Positions 29,901 to 39,225 of a stretch of DNA of 64,000 bases are shown here, one piece after another. Below the pieces are notes generated by a model. The model saw nothing but the letters and a program-made list of their open reading frames with translations, was not told the origin of the DNA and searched no databases. A program made the position numbers and the translations under genes. The stretch covers positions 3,472,001 through 3,536,000 of the forward strand of contig JAPFFF010000009.1 of assembly GCA_039105265.1 (NCBI GenBank). The letters run 5' to 3'. The stretch's first letter is position 1. The number at the start of each line of letters is the position of its first letter. The stretch is from Tritrichomonas musculus. Lineage: Eukaryota > Parabasalia > Tritrichomonadida > Tritrichomonadidae.

Positions 29901-32900
29901 TCTTTATTTGAAACCATTATGAAAATAATCCAAAAGCGACCAAAGATAAACCTGATTATAACTGTTTTCCGCTTTTTCAGAGATTGTCGTAATCTTAATA
30001 ATATCGAAAGCAACTTTTTGAAAGGCATATTAGATATATTTTCTGAAAATGATGACAATTACGCACTTTTTGCCTTATCTTTATCTTTATTACCTTCTAT
30101 CAATGAAATGCCAAAAGTTTTAAATCAGCCACAACAGTCTCCGATGGGCTGGCTACTTCAATCAACAGCTCTTACTTATGTACAAGCCACAGTTGATTTT
30201 TATAAAGGTTTTAAGGACGTTTTTTGGAATTGCAAACCAGTATTGAAGAGGATTCTATGTCGTGTTATGTTTCGAGTATTAAATTCTCAACTTTTGTCCG
30301 AAAAAGTCATTCGTGAAGAGTTTGTTCGAATACTTTCATTTATCGGCCAAACATTCATAGAATTTTCGGACATAGCGACAGCCAATGAAATGATATGGCT
30401 TCTTAGGCGATTTTTAACCGAAAAGACTTATTCATGTCCATTTTTAATGGACATTATTCTAAATGTTGATCATAATGATGATCGAATGGTTTGTGGTGTC
30501 TTTGCAGTTCTTGGCAATTCAATTGAATTGATCCGACCATATTGCAACATAAAATCGCACAACAACAGAACGACCACATCTGAGTACATAGCGATACCTA
30601 CGTCACAGAAAACACAATTCTTCTGTTATGAACGTCCTTTTGATTTGAACAAGCGACCGTTTAATTTGAAAGTATCACCGCATAACTTGATTTACGCTGT
30701 AGCTGTTGTTGTTCTTGACACCCATTCTTTTGACAACTTTGATTTCATCCTCTCCTTCTTCAATGAATGTTTCGGTGACCTGGCATCAATACGAAGCATG
30801 CTTTACGTCCAGGTTCTCGGCCATTTCATGAAATACAAAGAATTTGTCGAAAAAATCACACCAGAAATGATAAACGTTCTCTCACTGTCGCCTTTGCCTT
30901 TCCATACGATACACACGATTGTCGGTTTGATCAGAGGCTTTCAGATGCTACCTGATTTAGAAACAGTTGACGGTTTCTATCAAATTCAATACAATTCAAC
31001 ATCCTATGTATCGTATATTTCACCTCAATTGAAACCTGGTCAAAAATTTGACCTTTCATTCGAAATTAATTCAAAGAAAAATTCCAAGAAAAATAATAAT
31101 GAGACTAAGTTTTATTTCGGAATAATTTCTGACGACATCGAGCGTTACTTTACACGTTACTCTGTAGTTTGCTCGCCAAGTGGAATATTATATCCATTTA
31201 AAGAGAAATTGAAAGATTTCAAACCAAGTAATGAGATGACGTTCTTCATTAATACTATCAAGAATAAATTGGTTGTTGGTGACGAAGTCATAGATTTTCC
31301 ACGAGGCGACTTTTTCAGAATAATTATTGCCACAGACAAAAGTGACTCAATTAAGATTCACTGTGATTCTAATGTGTTTAATAAAGATGGTGTTCCTGCA
31401 ATTTGCCAACATGGTGCTATAATGGCAGATAATGTTGAGCCACTATTTAATATACCAAAAGTCATCCAAGATTTTAAAGAGAAAACATTACCTAGTGATT
31501 TAGATTCCTATCCAGAAGTTGATTCAATAGTTAAGCCCATTTCAATCAAGACTAAGCTTACTTGTAATTTCCAAGAACCTCCTGATTACATCTCCATTCA
31601 TTGCGGATTTGCAACACATGCATCTAAAGGATTAGTTGAACAATTAAACAAAGGCTTATTGAAGACCATTTCTCTTCAATGGACAACTATTTGTTTAATG
31701 AGAATAGCTATTCAAAAACCACTTGTAATTAAGAATCCTATTAAATTATTCACTCTTATTTCCATTCCTCTTGAACCATTTTCCGTGAGTAGTTATATTA
31801 ACAAAAAGTTTCCCTTTTCATTATCACCTTCTTGGGAATTTTGTAATACTATTTATTTATCATTAGAAAATGATGCAAAAAGTGCAATTCAATCTATTCT
31901 TTCTTCGAATGATACAATTGATCAACTTTGCATGTCATTGTATAGAATGTCAGAATCACGCGAATTGCATCTAATTTGTCATCCTCATATTTTACATAGT
32001 TATCATCCTCCAGGTACATTTAAGCAAGAATTAGAAATAAAAAACAAATTCTCTATTTGTACAATTAATTCATTCTCACCAATGCGTCATGGTTCAATAA
32101 AAGTGAATGATAAGAAAGAGAATTTACCTTTCATTGTTACTAAAGGACCAACTACTTTAGTTTTAAATGACGAAATTTTAAAAACAGAATTCTCTATTTT
32201 TGCAATTTCTCAAACTGACAATACTTTTGCTTTTGACACTGGTTTTGAAGTTCTTTTAATATTAAAAAATCTACTTTATGTAGCCAAAACTCCAAAGCAA
32301 AAGTATGTACTAAAATCAGCATTTGCTAATATGTTCATTGCACAATCACCTTTTGTATTACGTTACTTAGCGCAAATAGCTGATCATATTGAGCTTCGTC
32401 TTCCTCCTTCTCCATATGACTATTCGAAAGACTCTTTCCAAAGGATGCTCATCATGGGATCTCTTTTAAAAAGTTCTGTTTATTCTGACAGATTTCTTTC
32501 TTTTCTTTCTCAAGAATCCAGAATTTTAAATAATCAAATGTTAATTGAATTAACTAAACATTTCCCCGAATTCCTTCCAATTGTTCCAGAAAAGCCAACT
32601 CAAAGCAAATGCATTGTTCCTATTGTGTCATTAGATCCCGGAACAATTAAAGAAGATTTCCCTCTTAGAATCAGAACATTAAGACTTTTCTCTCGTTCTT
32701 ACAAATCTCTTGTTGGTTTTCCATTCTGGGAAATATTGCCATATTGGCTAAGAATCACGGGTGCCTGGCGATCTTCTCATAAAGCAACGACTATTAAAAA
32801 GAAATCAGATTCTGATGATGATGATGAAAGTAATACTGATGATAATGAAAATGAAAATGATGATGCTGATAGTCCTGATGAAATTGATCCAACAATTGAA

Positions 32901-34652
32901 CCTTATAATGCTGATATTATGCATATATTAAATCCAACAGGTGAAAAGATATCAATACGAATACGTCATGCAATTTCAATGCATTGGCCAGCATCATCAA
33001 TGGTAATGATATCTCCAACTCCACTTTTTGAAAACTCACTTTTCTTTAATGGTAAGCAATTATCTAAGCCAATAGAAATCAGCGGAACTCACCAATACAT
33101 AGCTTTACTTGATGTTCCTGGCGGTTGGGATGCAATTAGAATTGAATTCACTAATTGGAAGAAATATAAACCACCACCACCTGAAAACATTGATATGGCA
33201 TCTATTCATGATCAATTTATTCAAGATATGAATGAATTTGCTATTCAGTGGCAACCAGAAGATACTGAAGAATTAATCATGATTCTTCCTCGTTATGCAT
33301 TAATAGAACCAACGTATGGGGCTACCGAAACCATAGCAAAGAATTGCTCTTTAACACATAAATTCTCAACCAATGTTGTCCTATTGAGATCATTACTTAT
33401 TCATCAGTTTAATTACATCCGAACGAAACAAAGAAATGAAGTTCCAAAGAGTCTTTGGGACTCAATGACGTCATTTGTTTCATGTGAAGACGCGGCCGAT
33501 GATATTACATCATGTATTGTATGTGGAAAAAGTGGATCATTTGCCAACTTTACAATAGATCGTCATGCAGCCCAACGACTTGTAGTTGAAGGCCGAGGCC
33601 ATTATTCGCGCTCAATTTTATCACAACTGACAGTTGCCTTTAAAAAAGTTGGCAAAGAATGTCTTCAATGCAAGAAAAGACCTTGGAAGGTCAAATTTGC
33701 TAACGAACTTGCTATTGATGCCGGCGGACCGACCAGGGAGTTGATGACAGAAGTCGCAGCTTCGATATTTGAGCCAACAACAGAAGTTTTCATTCCAGTT
33801 CCCAATTCGAAGCTCGGCGAAGTTCCCAACAAGGACACGTTCATTCCTTGGGACAAGAATGGGAATCGTGCGCCTGACTATGCAACAATTGGGACTTATT
33901 TGGGCATAGTTCTTCGAACAGGCCTAGCTCAAGATCTTCCATTTGCGCCGCTTGTATGGAAGTATCTTGCGAAGGAGCCGATTGGGCCATCAGACATCTA
34001 TGCAATTGACTCAGCGCTTGAAGAACAAGTCAAAAACGTCAAACTGAATTGCGAATTGGGCTATGCCCAATGGCAAGTTGAAGCATGGGACGGAACAATG
34101 ACCGCTTTGCCGGGCCATGCGCCTGATACCTCAGTCAGGCCTGAAGAAGCCTCTCAATATGTCAACGAAATCATTGCTTATCGAATCGCCTCGTTAAAGC
34201 CGATGCTGAAGATGATGAGAGCAGCTTTTCGTGAAAATATCGGTTTTGACACTCATCCTCTTTTGACTGGAAAGTTATTGAGCAGAATGGCTCAAGGAAG
34301 CTCGGTTATCGCTACAGAACACCTGAAGGCAATAACCGTAGTAACCGATTACGACGGAGTTAATGATCCTTACGTTTTGAGGTTTTGGAGAGCAATTGAC
34401 AGGTTTACAAGCGACCAAAGAAGGCTTCTATTGAAATTCGTTACTACTTTAACTAGACCTCCGAATTCGACGATCAATCCTGACTTTAGAATTCAGATTG
34501 ATCGAATGTCAGTGAAGAACCCAGATGATATGCTACCTACGGCTTCGACTTGTTTTAATAGATTACATTTACCTCCTTATACAAATGATGATGTTTGCTA
34601 TGAAAAATTACTTTATGCGGTGCAATATTGTCAATCTATGGAAAACAAATGA
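26934..34652 (+). CDS. giant HECT-domain E3 ubiquitin ligase
   Basis: 2,572 residues, ATG at 26934, no interruption. HECT ligases take ubiquitin from an E2 onto a catalytic cysteine and pass it to substrate. The HECT domain fills about the last 380 residues: AIDAGGPTRELMTEVA near its start (family: DxGGxxRExF), LYFGRAL-type region replaced by TIGTYLGIVLRTG, and the active-site segment LPTASTCFNRLHLPPY with catalytic Cys at about 2540. Upstream are about 2,100 residues, mostly helical. Around 190-440 a beta-rich stretch (RVIVHGICSNGQFLFVLCRE) could be propeller-like. An acidic linker (SDSDDDDESNTDDNENEN) sits at about 1,960. The size class resembles HUWE1/HERC/HECTD ligases, but I cannot assign an orthologue. 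Substrate unknown. Confidence 0.93.
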   Translation: MGHIESAHLNKHMSKKEVIDYVKPISQMPFSVFRQERIVIAFFHNNQNDPNADIAPNHNPPLLASLLLGCYEQLDHVPFILENLIQISQEPDNPLVSELNINFNLFTFLANARQSMLDSISQFSLKSFCPFTETPSKKDSFEVDFLSIVNVFQDCLKDKFKVKSKTNEMSRVFKHFKHSTPASAFPPPTPDFFPKGIGNIEPFSARRVIVHGICSNGQFLFVLCRESLEIFSLLNMGSLIPPITRQFDTPFDITASIVADSTHLRIYVGDECREYSIFDIFQKNLTYTTKAIAPNYICYVSDGILTARVENINRDFHVQIFEGKKFIRKIKLVQGNATLHSSIPNLFPHTDYSLIPIEINGPFISFMFRINPVNIVYRVFSLISGVHVYDDLFTSSDMCYASQTDTINKCHWTISVVEGNKLGVKRFLMPGSINPRLVDMRIKKKSRKKKNYENFVTNFNETVVHYTDSNIYPKCYIADTLDELYLLFDLIIKYVEVKTQDLAVQSMVIVLELNLKQTQPEADIRDKLLDLVQKLPLHLQIFLFFGALNHFLYEYTKKGISMLVDLISKTKLPNLLQYAYHKLESSYILAEIPFDSANAFNSLIPNNTNPDSDTQISLQTLIFIHQRILIAYSSRYVNDPTFNEIQFCSRTESKTPLDFLNQYSSSLLKCLHDALEKCNNIVEIDNSFIMLIMSNFLKLLTSLASSNIVAQFLTDTFASLLNKINKFVIEKSLDLTNGSILSNNVRLFLFVYGKLSATLLKGTNLSDFEKKFIHIIRSNLESTNDILDPNMDNINKNCKKFLAKKKTYQPTMDLIYEKYKPFMHKNLSKQLKNLDKTSLLAICKHLQIENELLDLKQPFSPKMKTALEQMLKVRHSYRNMQQSAQECHHLTKCNMLLKMSVDSGINASEIGDFISSKESPEDVLNMLVRQKIRTDLTIKGFSLMKKVLSFESNNLFIDIFSYALAQIEKFTGLSSILTIIQGTKLKEVESLFETIMKIIQKRPKINLIITVFRFFRDCRNLNNIESNFLKGILDIFSENDDNYALFALSLSLLPSINEMPKVLNQPQQSPMGWLLQSTALTYVQATVDFYKGFKDVFWNCKPVLKRILCRVMFRVLNSQLLSEKVIREEFVRILSFIGQTFIEFSDIATANEMIWLLRRFLTEKTYSCPFLMDIILNVDHNDDRMVCGVFAVLGNSIELIRPYCNIKSHNNRTTTSEYIAIPTSQKTQFFCYERPFDLNKRPFNLKVSPHNLIYAVAVVVLDTHSFDNFDFILSFFNECFGDLASIRSMLYVQVLGHFMKYKEFVEKITPEMINVLSLSPLPFHTIHTIVGLIRGFQMLPDLETVDGFYQIQYNSTSYVSYISPQLKPGQKFDLSFEINSKKNSKKNNNETKFYFGIISDDIERYFTRYSVVCSPSGILYPFKEKLKDFKPSNEMTFFINTIKNKLVVGDEVIDFPRGDFFRIIIATDKSDSIKIHCDSNVFNKDGVPAICQHGAIMADNVEPLFNIPKVIQDFKEKTLPSDLDSYPEVDSIVKPISIKTKLTCNFQEPPDYISIHCGFATHASKGLVEQLNKGLLKTISLQWTTICLMRIAIQKPLVIKNPIKLFTLISIPLEPFSVSSYINKKFPFSLSPSWEFCNTIYLSLENDAKSAIQSILSSNDTIDQLCMSLYRMSESRELHLICHPHILHSYHPPGTFKQELEIKNKFSICTINSFSPMRHGSIKVNDKKENLPFIVTKGPTTLVLNDEILKTEFSIFAISQTDNTFAFDTGFEVLLILKNLLYVAKTPKQKYVLKSAFANMFIAQSPFVLRYLAQIADHIELRLPPSPYDYSKDSFQRMLIMGSLLKSSVYSDRFLSFLSQESRILNNQMLIELTKHFPEFLPIVPEKPTQSKCIVPIVSLDPGTIKEDFPLRIRTLRLFSRSYKSLVGFPFWEILPYWLRITGAWRSSHKATTIKKKSDSDDDDESNTDDNENENDDADSPDEIDPTIEPYNADIMHILNPTGEKISIRIRHAISMHWPASSMVMISPTPLFENSLFFNGKQLSKPIEISGTHQYIALLDVPGGWDAIRIEFTNWKKYKPPPPENIDMASIHDQFIQDMNEFAIQWQPEDTEELIMILPRYALIEPTYGATETIAKNCSLTHKFSTNVVLLRSLLIHQFNYIRTKQRNEVPKSLWDSMTSFVSCEDAADDITSCIVCGKSGSFANFTIDRHAAQRLVVEGRGHYSRSILSQLTVAFKKVGKECLQCKKRPWKVKFANELAIDAGGPTRELMTEVAASIFEPTTEVFIPVPNSKLGEVPNKDTFIPWDKNGNRAPDYATIGTYLGIVLRTGLAQDLPFAPLVWKYLAKEPIGPSDIYAIDSALEEQVKNVKLNCELGYAQWQVEAWDGTMTALPGHAPDTSVRPEEASQYVNEIIAYRIASLKPMLKMMRAAFRENIGFDTHPLLTGKLLSRMAQGSSVIATEHLKAITVVTDYDGVNDPYVLRFWRAIDRFTSDQRRLLLKFVTTLTRPPNSTINPDFRIQIDRMSVKNPDDMLPTASTCFNRLHLPPYTNDDVCYEKLLYAVQYCQSMENK

Positions 34653-35234
34653 GGAGAAAAAAAAAGTTCTTGTTTACTTTTTTTTTTTTTTTTAATTGTT
34701 TATTTATAAATTATATAATATATTATTTTATTTGTTTATTTTAGATTATTTATAAAATAATTTATTTAATGTAAGCTTGTAAATTTGGTGAAATAAACGT
34801 TTTTTGGGTTTTAAAAATCACCAAATGTAACCATATTATTGTCAAATAAATTTTATTAGTATTTATTATTGTCATAAACTATTGAATTATTTGAAAGAGG
34901 AATTAAATGAGTTTTATCAAAAGTCATATTAATAATCGATAAGATTTTCTCAGTAAAAAAATGTTATTTTTCGAATATTACAAAATAATTGTATGATTTG
35001 TATAATATATCATATAAAATAATAATAAAAAGCTCATTTATATTGACGATGAAAAGCCAAATAACCGATTTCACCAAAAGCCCAGGTCTTGGGCTTTTGG
35101 CGACAGCATTCAATTTTGAATAGTTTACATATATTTTCAAAATATAAAATTTATTTATTAAACTAAAATGCTCTATTTCAAATAAAATTCTAAATTCCAA
35201 AAGAAATCTAAGGCCGATGACATTTATCATTTGG
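34653..35234. other. AT-rich intergenic sequence containing a strong hairpin
   Basis: 3' flank of the HECT gene with a T tract (34679-34693) and a marked GC-rich hairpin at 35074-35100. No convincing gene; an open minus frame at 34964-35230 is low-complexity and crosses the hairpin. Confidence 0.55.
35074..35100. repeat. perfect 11-bp hairpin with 5-base loop
   Basis: CCAAAAGCCCA (35074-35084), loop GGTCT, TGGGCTTTTGG (35090-35100): a perfect inverted repeat in otherwise AT-rich DNA. It could be an RNA stem-loop or a transposon footprint. It lies 420 bp beyond the HECT stop codon and has no obvious T-tract after it. Confidence 0.85.
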
Positions 35235-35848
35235 GCGAATCATGTGGTCTCGTTTTGATCGTGTTTGTTGTGGTTGAGTACGCCGCGTTATTGCTGTTAT
35301 CTTTTGTGTGTTTTGTTCTTTGTCTTGTGCTTTGTTTCGTTTGGTTTTGAGAAACTCCATTTGCGAATCATGTGGTCTCGCTTTGATCGTGTTTGTTGTG
35401 GTTGAGTACGCCGCGTTATTGCTGTTATCTTTTGTGTGTTTTGTTCTTTGTCTTGTGCTTTGTTTCGTTTGTTTTTGAGAAACTCCATTTGCGAATCATG
35501 TGGTCTCGTTTTGATCGTGTTTGTTGTGGTTGAGTACGCCGCGTTATTGCTGTTATCTTTTGCGTGTTTTGTTCTTTGTCTTGTGCTTTGTTTCGTTTGG
35601 TTTTGAGAAACTCCATTTGCGAATCATGTGGTCTCGTTTTGATCGTGTTTGTTGTGGTTGAGTACGCCGCGTTATTGCTGTTATCTTTTGCGTGTTTTGT
35701 TCTTTGTCTTGTGCTTTGTTTCGTTTGGTTTTGAGAAACTCCATTTGCGAATCATGTGGTCTCGTTTTGATCGTGTTTGTTGTGGTTGAGTACGCCGTGT
35801 TATTGCTGTTATCTTTTGCGTGTTTTGTTCTTTGTCTTGTGCTTTGTT
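35235..35848 (+). repeat. 128-bp tandem repeat, 4.8 copies
   Basis: Units start GCGAATCATGTGGTCTCG at 35235, 35363, 35491, 35619 and 35747, exactly 128 bp apart, the last one truncated after GTGCTTTGTTT. Copies differ at only a few positions (for example TTTTGTGTG versus TTTTGCGTG). The unit is richer in G and C than its flanks. Because 128 is not a multiple of three, each copy is read in a new frame; the minus strand stays open and gives Lys/Thr/Gln-rich 63-residue frames, which I regard as by-products. Confidence 0.95.
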
Positions 35849-36199
35849 TTTCTTCTTTTTGTAATTTAATGTTAGGAAAAATAACGAATTATTTTAGTGT
35901 AAACCTTTCAATATTTCAATGAAAAATAGTAGGGGGTATTCCATTCTGTAGAGGGGTTTTCCAGTAGACTATATAATTATTTTTTATTTTTACATATTTT
36001 TTCAGGAATATACGCACCAGTGATCACAACGGGGCTGCGCGAAGCCGAATCTGGTTCCTTGAATTGCTGGATGAATCGGGAAGCCATTTGAACTATATAA
36101 TTACGAATTATTTAGCAAAAATTGAATTAAAAAAGAATAAAAAAGTATTCAAAAAGTTAAAAAGTTTTCAAAAAGTGGTTGAGAAAAATACGATTCCCC
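35849..36199. other. intergenic sequence with small GC-rich island
   Basis: AT-rich apart from about 36020-36060, which contains CAACGGGGCTGCGCGAAGCC. Its complement (GGCTTCGCGCAGCC) resembles the island at 42727-42750. TCAAAAAGT-type words occur at 36149-36157 and 36168-36176. No gene seen. Confidence 0.5.
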
Positions 36200-36537
36200 T
36201 TAAGGGACCACTATCAAATTCTATGCTAAAAATTCTATGAGTTATCACAAAATTAATTGACTTAAAAAAAATTATTTCTTGAGTATTTTTGCTATATTTT
36301 GGTATATATAAATTATATAAATTACATATCATTTATTTCTATTCTTCTTTTAAGCCTATTCCCTTTTTTCAATAAAAATTTAAAAGTTGAAAGGAGTAAA
36401 AATTTTACAAAAATGATCGGAATGGTGAAATTTTAAAGTTTTAAACTTTTTCCGAGATAACAACCATTGAATTTTCTTTTCTATGAGTTTTCTCAATATT
36501 GAAATGTTTACAAAAAAATATGATAGTGGTCCCTTAA
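36200..36537. mobile_element. 338-bp MITE with TTAA target duplication, related to 3739-4208
   Basis: Perfect 17-bp inverted ends, TTAAGGGACCACTATCA at 36200-36216 and its complement at 36521-36537, with TTAA at both edges. Non-coding inside. Internal sequence next to the right end (complement reads TTTTTTTGTAAAC ... CAATATTGA ... ACTCATAGAA) matches the left end of the MITE at 3739, and the left end matches the other's right end. So the two are related copies in opposite orientation whose outermost bases after TTAAGGGAC have diverged. Confidence 0.78.
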
Positions 36538-36576
36538 AATTTTAACCCAAAATTATAATTATTATATCAATATAGA

Positions 36577-36598
36577 ATTACCGGTAATTACCAGTAAT

Positions 36599-36637
<39 letters not shown>

Positions 36638-36810
36638 TTTACAACTTTTATTAAAAAAAAAAAAAAAAAAAGGTACAAAATTTTTTCCTGCGGTTATTTT
36701 AAACGTAATTTCAGGTACATACTTAAATATTCCAAAAATAATACCAGTATTTACTGCTTACCAGTAGCATTCCGGTAAACAGTAAAAACTGATCTCGGTA
36801 GCCATCCCTG
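36577..36810. mobile_element. possible truncated hAT-like non-autonomous element
   Basis: The right edge, read inward on the minus strand, starts CAGGGATGGCTACCG and is followed by TTTACCGGAATG and TACTGGTAAGCAGTAAA. CAGGG(A/G)TG is the usual start of hAT terminal repeats, and repeated subterminal words are also typical. A matching but poorer inverted copy (ATTACCGGTAATTACCAGTAA) lies at 36578-36598. Between them are two long A tracts (about 36602-36632 and 36653-36671). I could not find an 8-bp target duplication, so the left end may be truncated. Confidence 0.35.
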
Positions 36811-37080
36811 TTAATAAATGTATTAGGTTTGAGCATCTTTTCGATAATATAATGATTTAATATTATCATTATAATGGAAAGTTACATGAATTTGATATAT
36901 TTTCATTGTTTATTCATATAATAAAGGCAAGATGTACATTTTACTATAAAAATGTCAAATTAAAAAAAAATATTGTTATTAAATAAGAAGTTATTTCAGT
37001 TTTTTTTAATATTACCATTTATATGAGGATACAAGCCCAGAAAACACATAAAACTATTTTTTTTTGACTAACTCTTTTAA

Positions 37081-38083
37081 GTAAATTTAAACCTTCGAAA
37101 GGTCACCCCAAAATATTAACCCGACCACAAATTTTTTTTTTGGGTCACTACCCAAAAAAAAAATGAAGAGTTCGCGTTTGACCCTTTTATTTCTAGTGTA
37201 TTTTTTGGATTATTTTTTATAAAATCATGTTCTATAATTAATTTTTTATTGATTCATGCATTTTTTTAAAGTGAATTTTGATTTTAGAAAATAAAATTTT
37301 ATGATATGACTTGTTATATGAAATATTTCAAATTTTATTTAGAAAAGAATTTTTTATTTGAAAATCAAGTAATAGTTTGTCAAAACAGGATAATCTTTTA
37401 AAATCTGAAATAGTTATTAATATATCTTAATATTGTATTCAAACATGAAATAAAAGAACCAAATGCCAAAATTTTTTAATTATATAAGTGATTAGTAACA
37501 TTAATTAATAGTGAAATAAACTAAAATGCATAGTATAAATGTTGAAAAAAAGATAAAAAATATGAAACAAGTAAATGAATAGTTAATATTATTTAAAATT
37601 TGTAGATTTCAAAGCTTAATATAAAAAAATATTACATAACTTAAATTTATGTATTATTTCTCTTTTCATAAGTTATCTAAACAATAAATTAAATGACAAT
37701 GAAAATCAGAAAAAAATACGATACAAATAAAAATCAATTAACTTTCAAGAAAAAAGGTTTTCTGATATTAAAAATTGTAATTAAATAGAATGATAGAGAA
37801 AATAATTTCAAAAAACAATTTTTGAGAAAAATATCAGATGCATTATTCGAATGAAATAAAAATTTTTATTAAAAAGGATTAAAAAGCTTGTAAATTTTCT
37901 AATAAACCTTTTTTAATATAAATATTTATTCCACATTTTGAGATAAATGAATTTTAAAAATTTCGGGTCAAAAACCGCTTTGGGTAGGAGGTAATTTGCG
38001 ACCCCTGGTTAAAATATACCTAAAATTTTTGACCCTATTGAAAATGGGTAAATCGGGTACCCCTTACAAGGTCTAAGTAAATT
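37081..38083. mobile_element. possible 1-kb non-coding element with long imperfect inverted ends
   Basis: The left 110 bp (37081-37190) and the right 120 bp (37965-38083) are imperfect inverted copies: AAACCTT..AAAGGTCACC against AGACCTTGTAAGGGGTACC, GACCACAAATTT against GGTCGCAAATTA, CACTACCC against CTCCTACCC, and TTTGACCC near both inner borders. The 770 bp inside are AT-rich and open no long frame. The inverted ends look like an old MITE. The right end is less than 200 bp from the start of the coiled-coil gene at 38278. Confidence 0.4.
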
Positions 38084-38277
38084 CCATAAAAAAAATCATC
38101 CTCTGAAAAAGTTTTGCCAATTTTTTTTATTTTTTGGGCGATTTTAGGATACCTATTTCTAAGCTAACTTTAAAATTTTTTTTTTAGAAAAAATCTGTTT
38201 AAATGAATTCAAAAAATTGATATCAAATGACGTTAATGATTGTATTAATTTTTACAATAATTAAACGGTCTAGTCAA

Positions 38278-39225
38278 ATGGATGATTCATTCGATCCTGA
38301 ATCTAAATGCCTAGAAGTTGCAGAGAAAATAATCGGATGCCTTAATGAAGGTGCAATTTTAAAGCGATTTCAAGAAATTAAACGAAATATTATCGCACAA
38401 AGTCAGTCGATGCCAGATATTCAATCTCATCTTAAAGCTGTTGTTCTCGAAAATCGAGAGATTTCAAAAAAACTCGAAGAACTAAAATCTAAAATTGATT
38501 CAAACACGAATTTATCAGATTATAGTTTATCCATTTTAAATGATTATATCGCGAAAACTTGCCCAAACCCTCGCCCACCAGAAACAAGTATTGACGAAGC
38601 AATTTCTGATTTGATGGATATTCTTGATGCAAGAGAAAAAGCTAGTTCAGTTAAGCGTAAACAATTTACAGATGAAAACGCAGCTCTTCGAGACAAAATA
38701 TCTAAAATTGAAGCTGTAACAAATGAAGAAATTAAGCGCTTACGCCAAAGGATGCTTGAAAATGATCATAAAAGTAGACAAAACCAAAAACAATTGCAAA
38801 CTCAGATTTCCAGAATTAGAGCAAAAGTTGAACAGCAAAGTATAAAACTTGATGATTTAATTGAAGAAAATCAAGAAATCGAAAAATCAATGCACGAAAA
38901 GAAAAACATTGCAGAATCTTTGATGACCAAACTTCAAGAAGCTGAGCGCCGCCACGGAATTGATCAAAAACAACTCGAAAACTTGCATTTTCAACTCCAA
39001 AGAGCTGAAAACCTTGTTAAAGCCAAAGAAAGAGAAATACAAGCAAAGCGAGCTACTCAGAGATTTGGAATTGGTGATGCGAATGAAGCAGATTTAGAAA
39101 CAATCCGTAATCTTGAAGAAGAAATTGCTTCTCTATATCAAGAAAATCAAGAATTATCTCTCGAATTAAAGAAGAAAAAATTAATGCCAGGAGGAATTTT
39201 GTTTTCTGACTCTAATATATTATAA
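38278..39225 (+). CDS. coiled-coil protein of unknown function
   Basis: 315 residues from ATG at 38278. The frame is open upstream to an ATG at 38227, but the 17 extra residues are hydrophobic (TLMIVLIFTII) and look like untranslated AT-rich sequence, so I prefer the internal start MDDSFDPESK. Residues about 40-75 and about 115-300 are heptad-rich and strongly charged (NAALRDKISKIEAVTNEEIK; IEEENQEIEKSMHEKK; LEEEIASLYQENQELSLELK), predicting long coiled coils split by a proline-containing loop (TCPNPRPPETS). The C-terminus is short and uncharged (PGGILFSDSNIL). No other motif. Likely structural, perhaps cytoskeletal or a tether. It lies just downstream of a repetitive gene-poor region. Confidence 0.78.
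   Translation: MDDSFDPESKCLEVAEKIIGCLNEGAILKRFQEIKRNIIAQSQSMPDIQSHLKAVVLENREISKKLEELKSKIDSNTNLSDYSLSILNDYIAKTCPNPRPPETSIDEAISDLMDILDAREKASSVKRKQFTDENAALRDKISKIEAVTNEEIKRLRQRMLENDHKSRQNQKQLQTQISRIRAKVEQQSIKLDDLIEENQEIEKSMHEKKNIAESLMTKLQEAERRHGIDQKQLENLHFQLQRAENLVKAKEREIQAKRATQRFGIGDANEADLETIRNLEEEIASLYQENQELSLELKKKKLMPGGILFSDSNIL

Noticed and set aside
35297-35744. Three overlapping 63-residue minus-strand frames
   Set aside because: They are the same 128-bp repeat read in successive frames, so not separate genes.
36026-36075. Possible tRNA in the GC-rich island
   Set aside because: The A-box and B-box (GGTTCGANNCC) and a cloverleaf could not be found; only TGGTTCC is present.
38227-38277. 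Upstream ATG adding 17 residues to the coiled-coil protein
   Set aside because: The extra residues are hydrophobic AT-rich translation unlike the rest; the internal ATG at 38278 gives a normal start.
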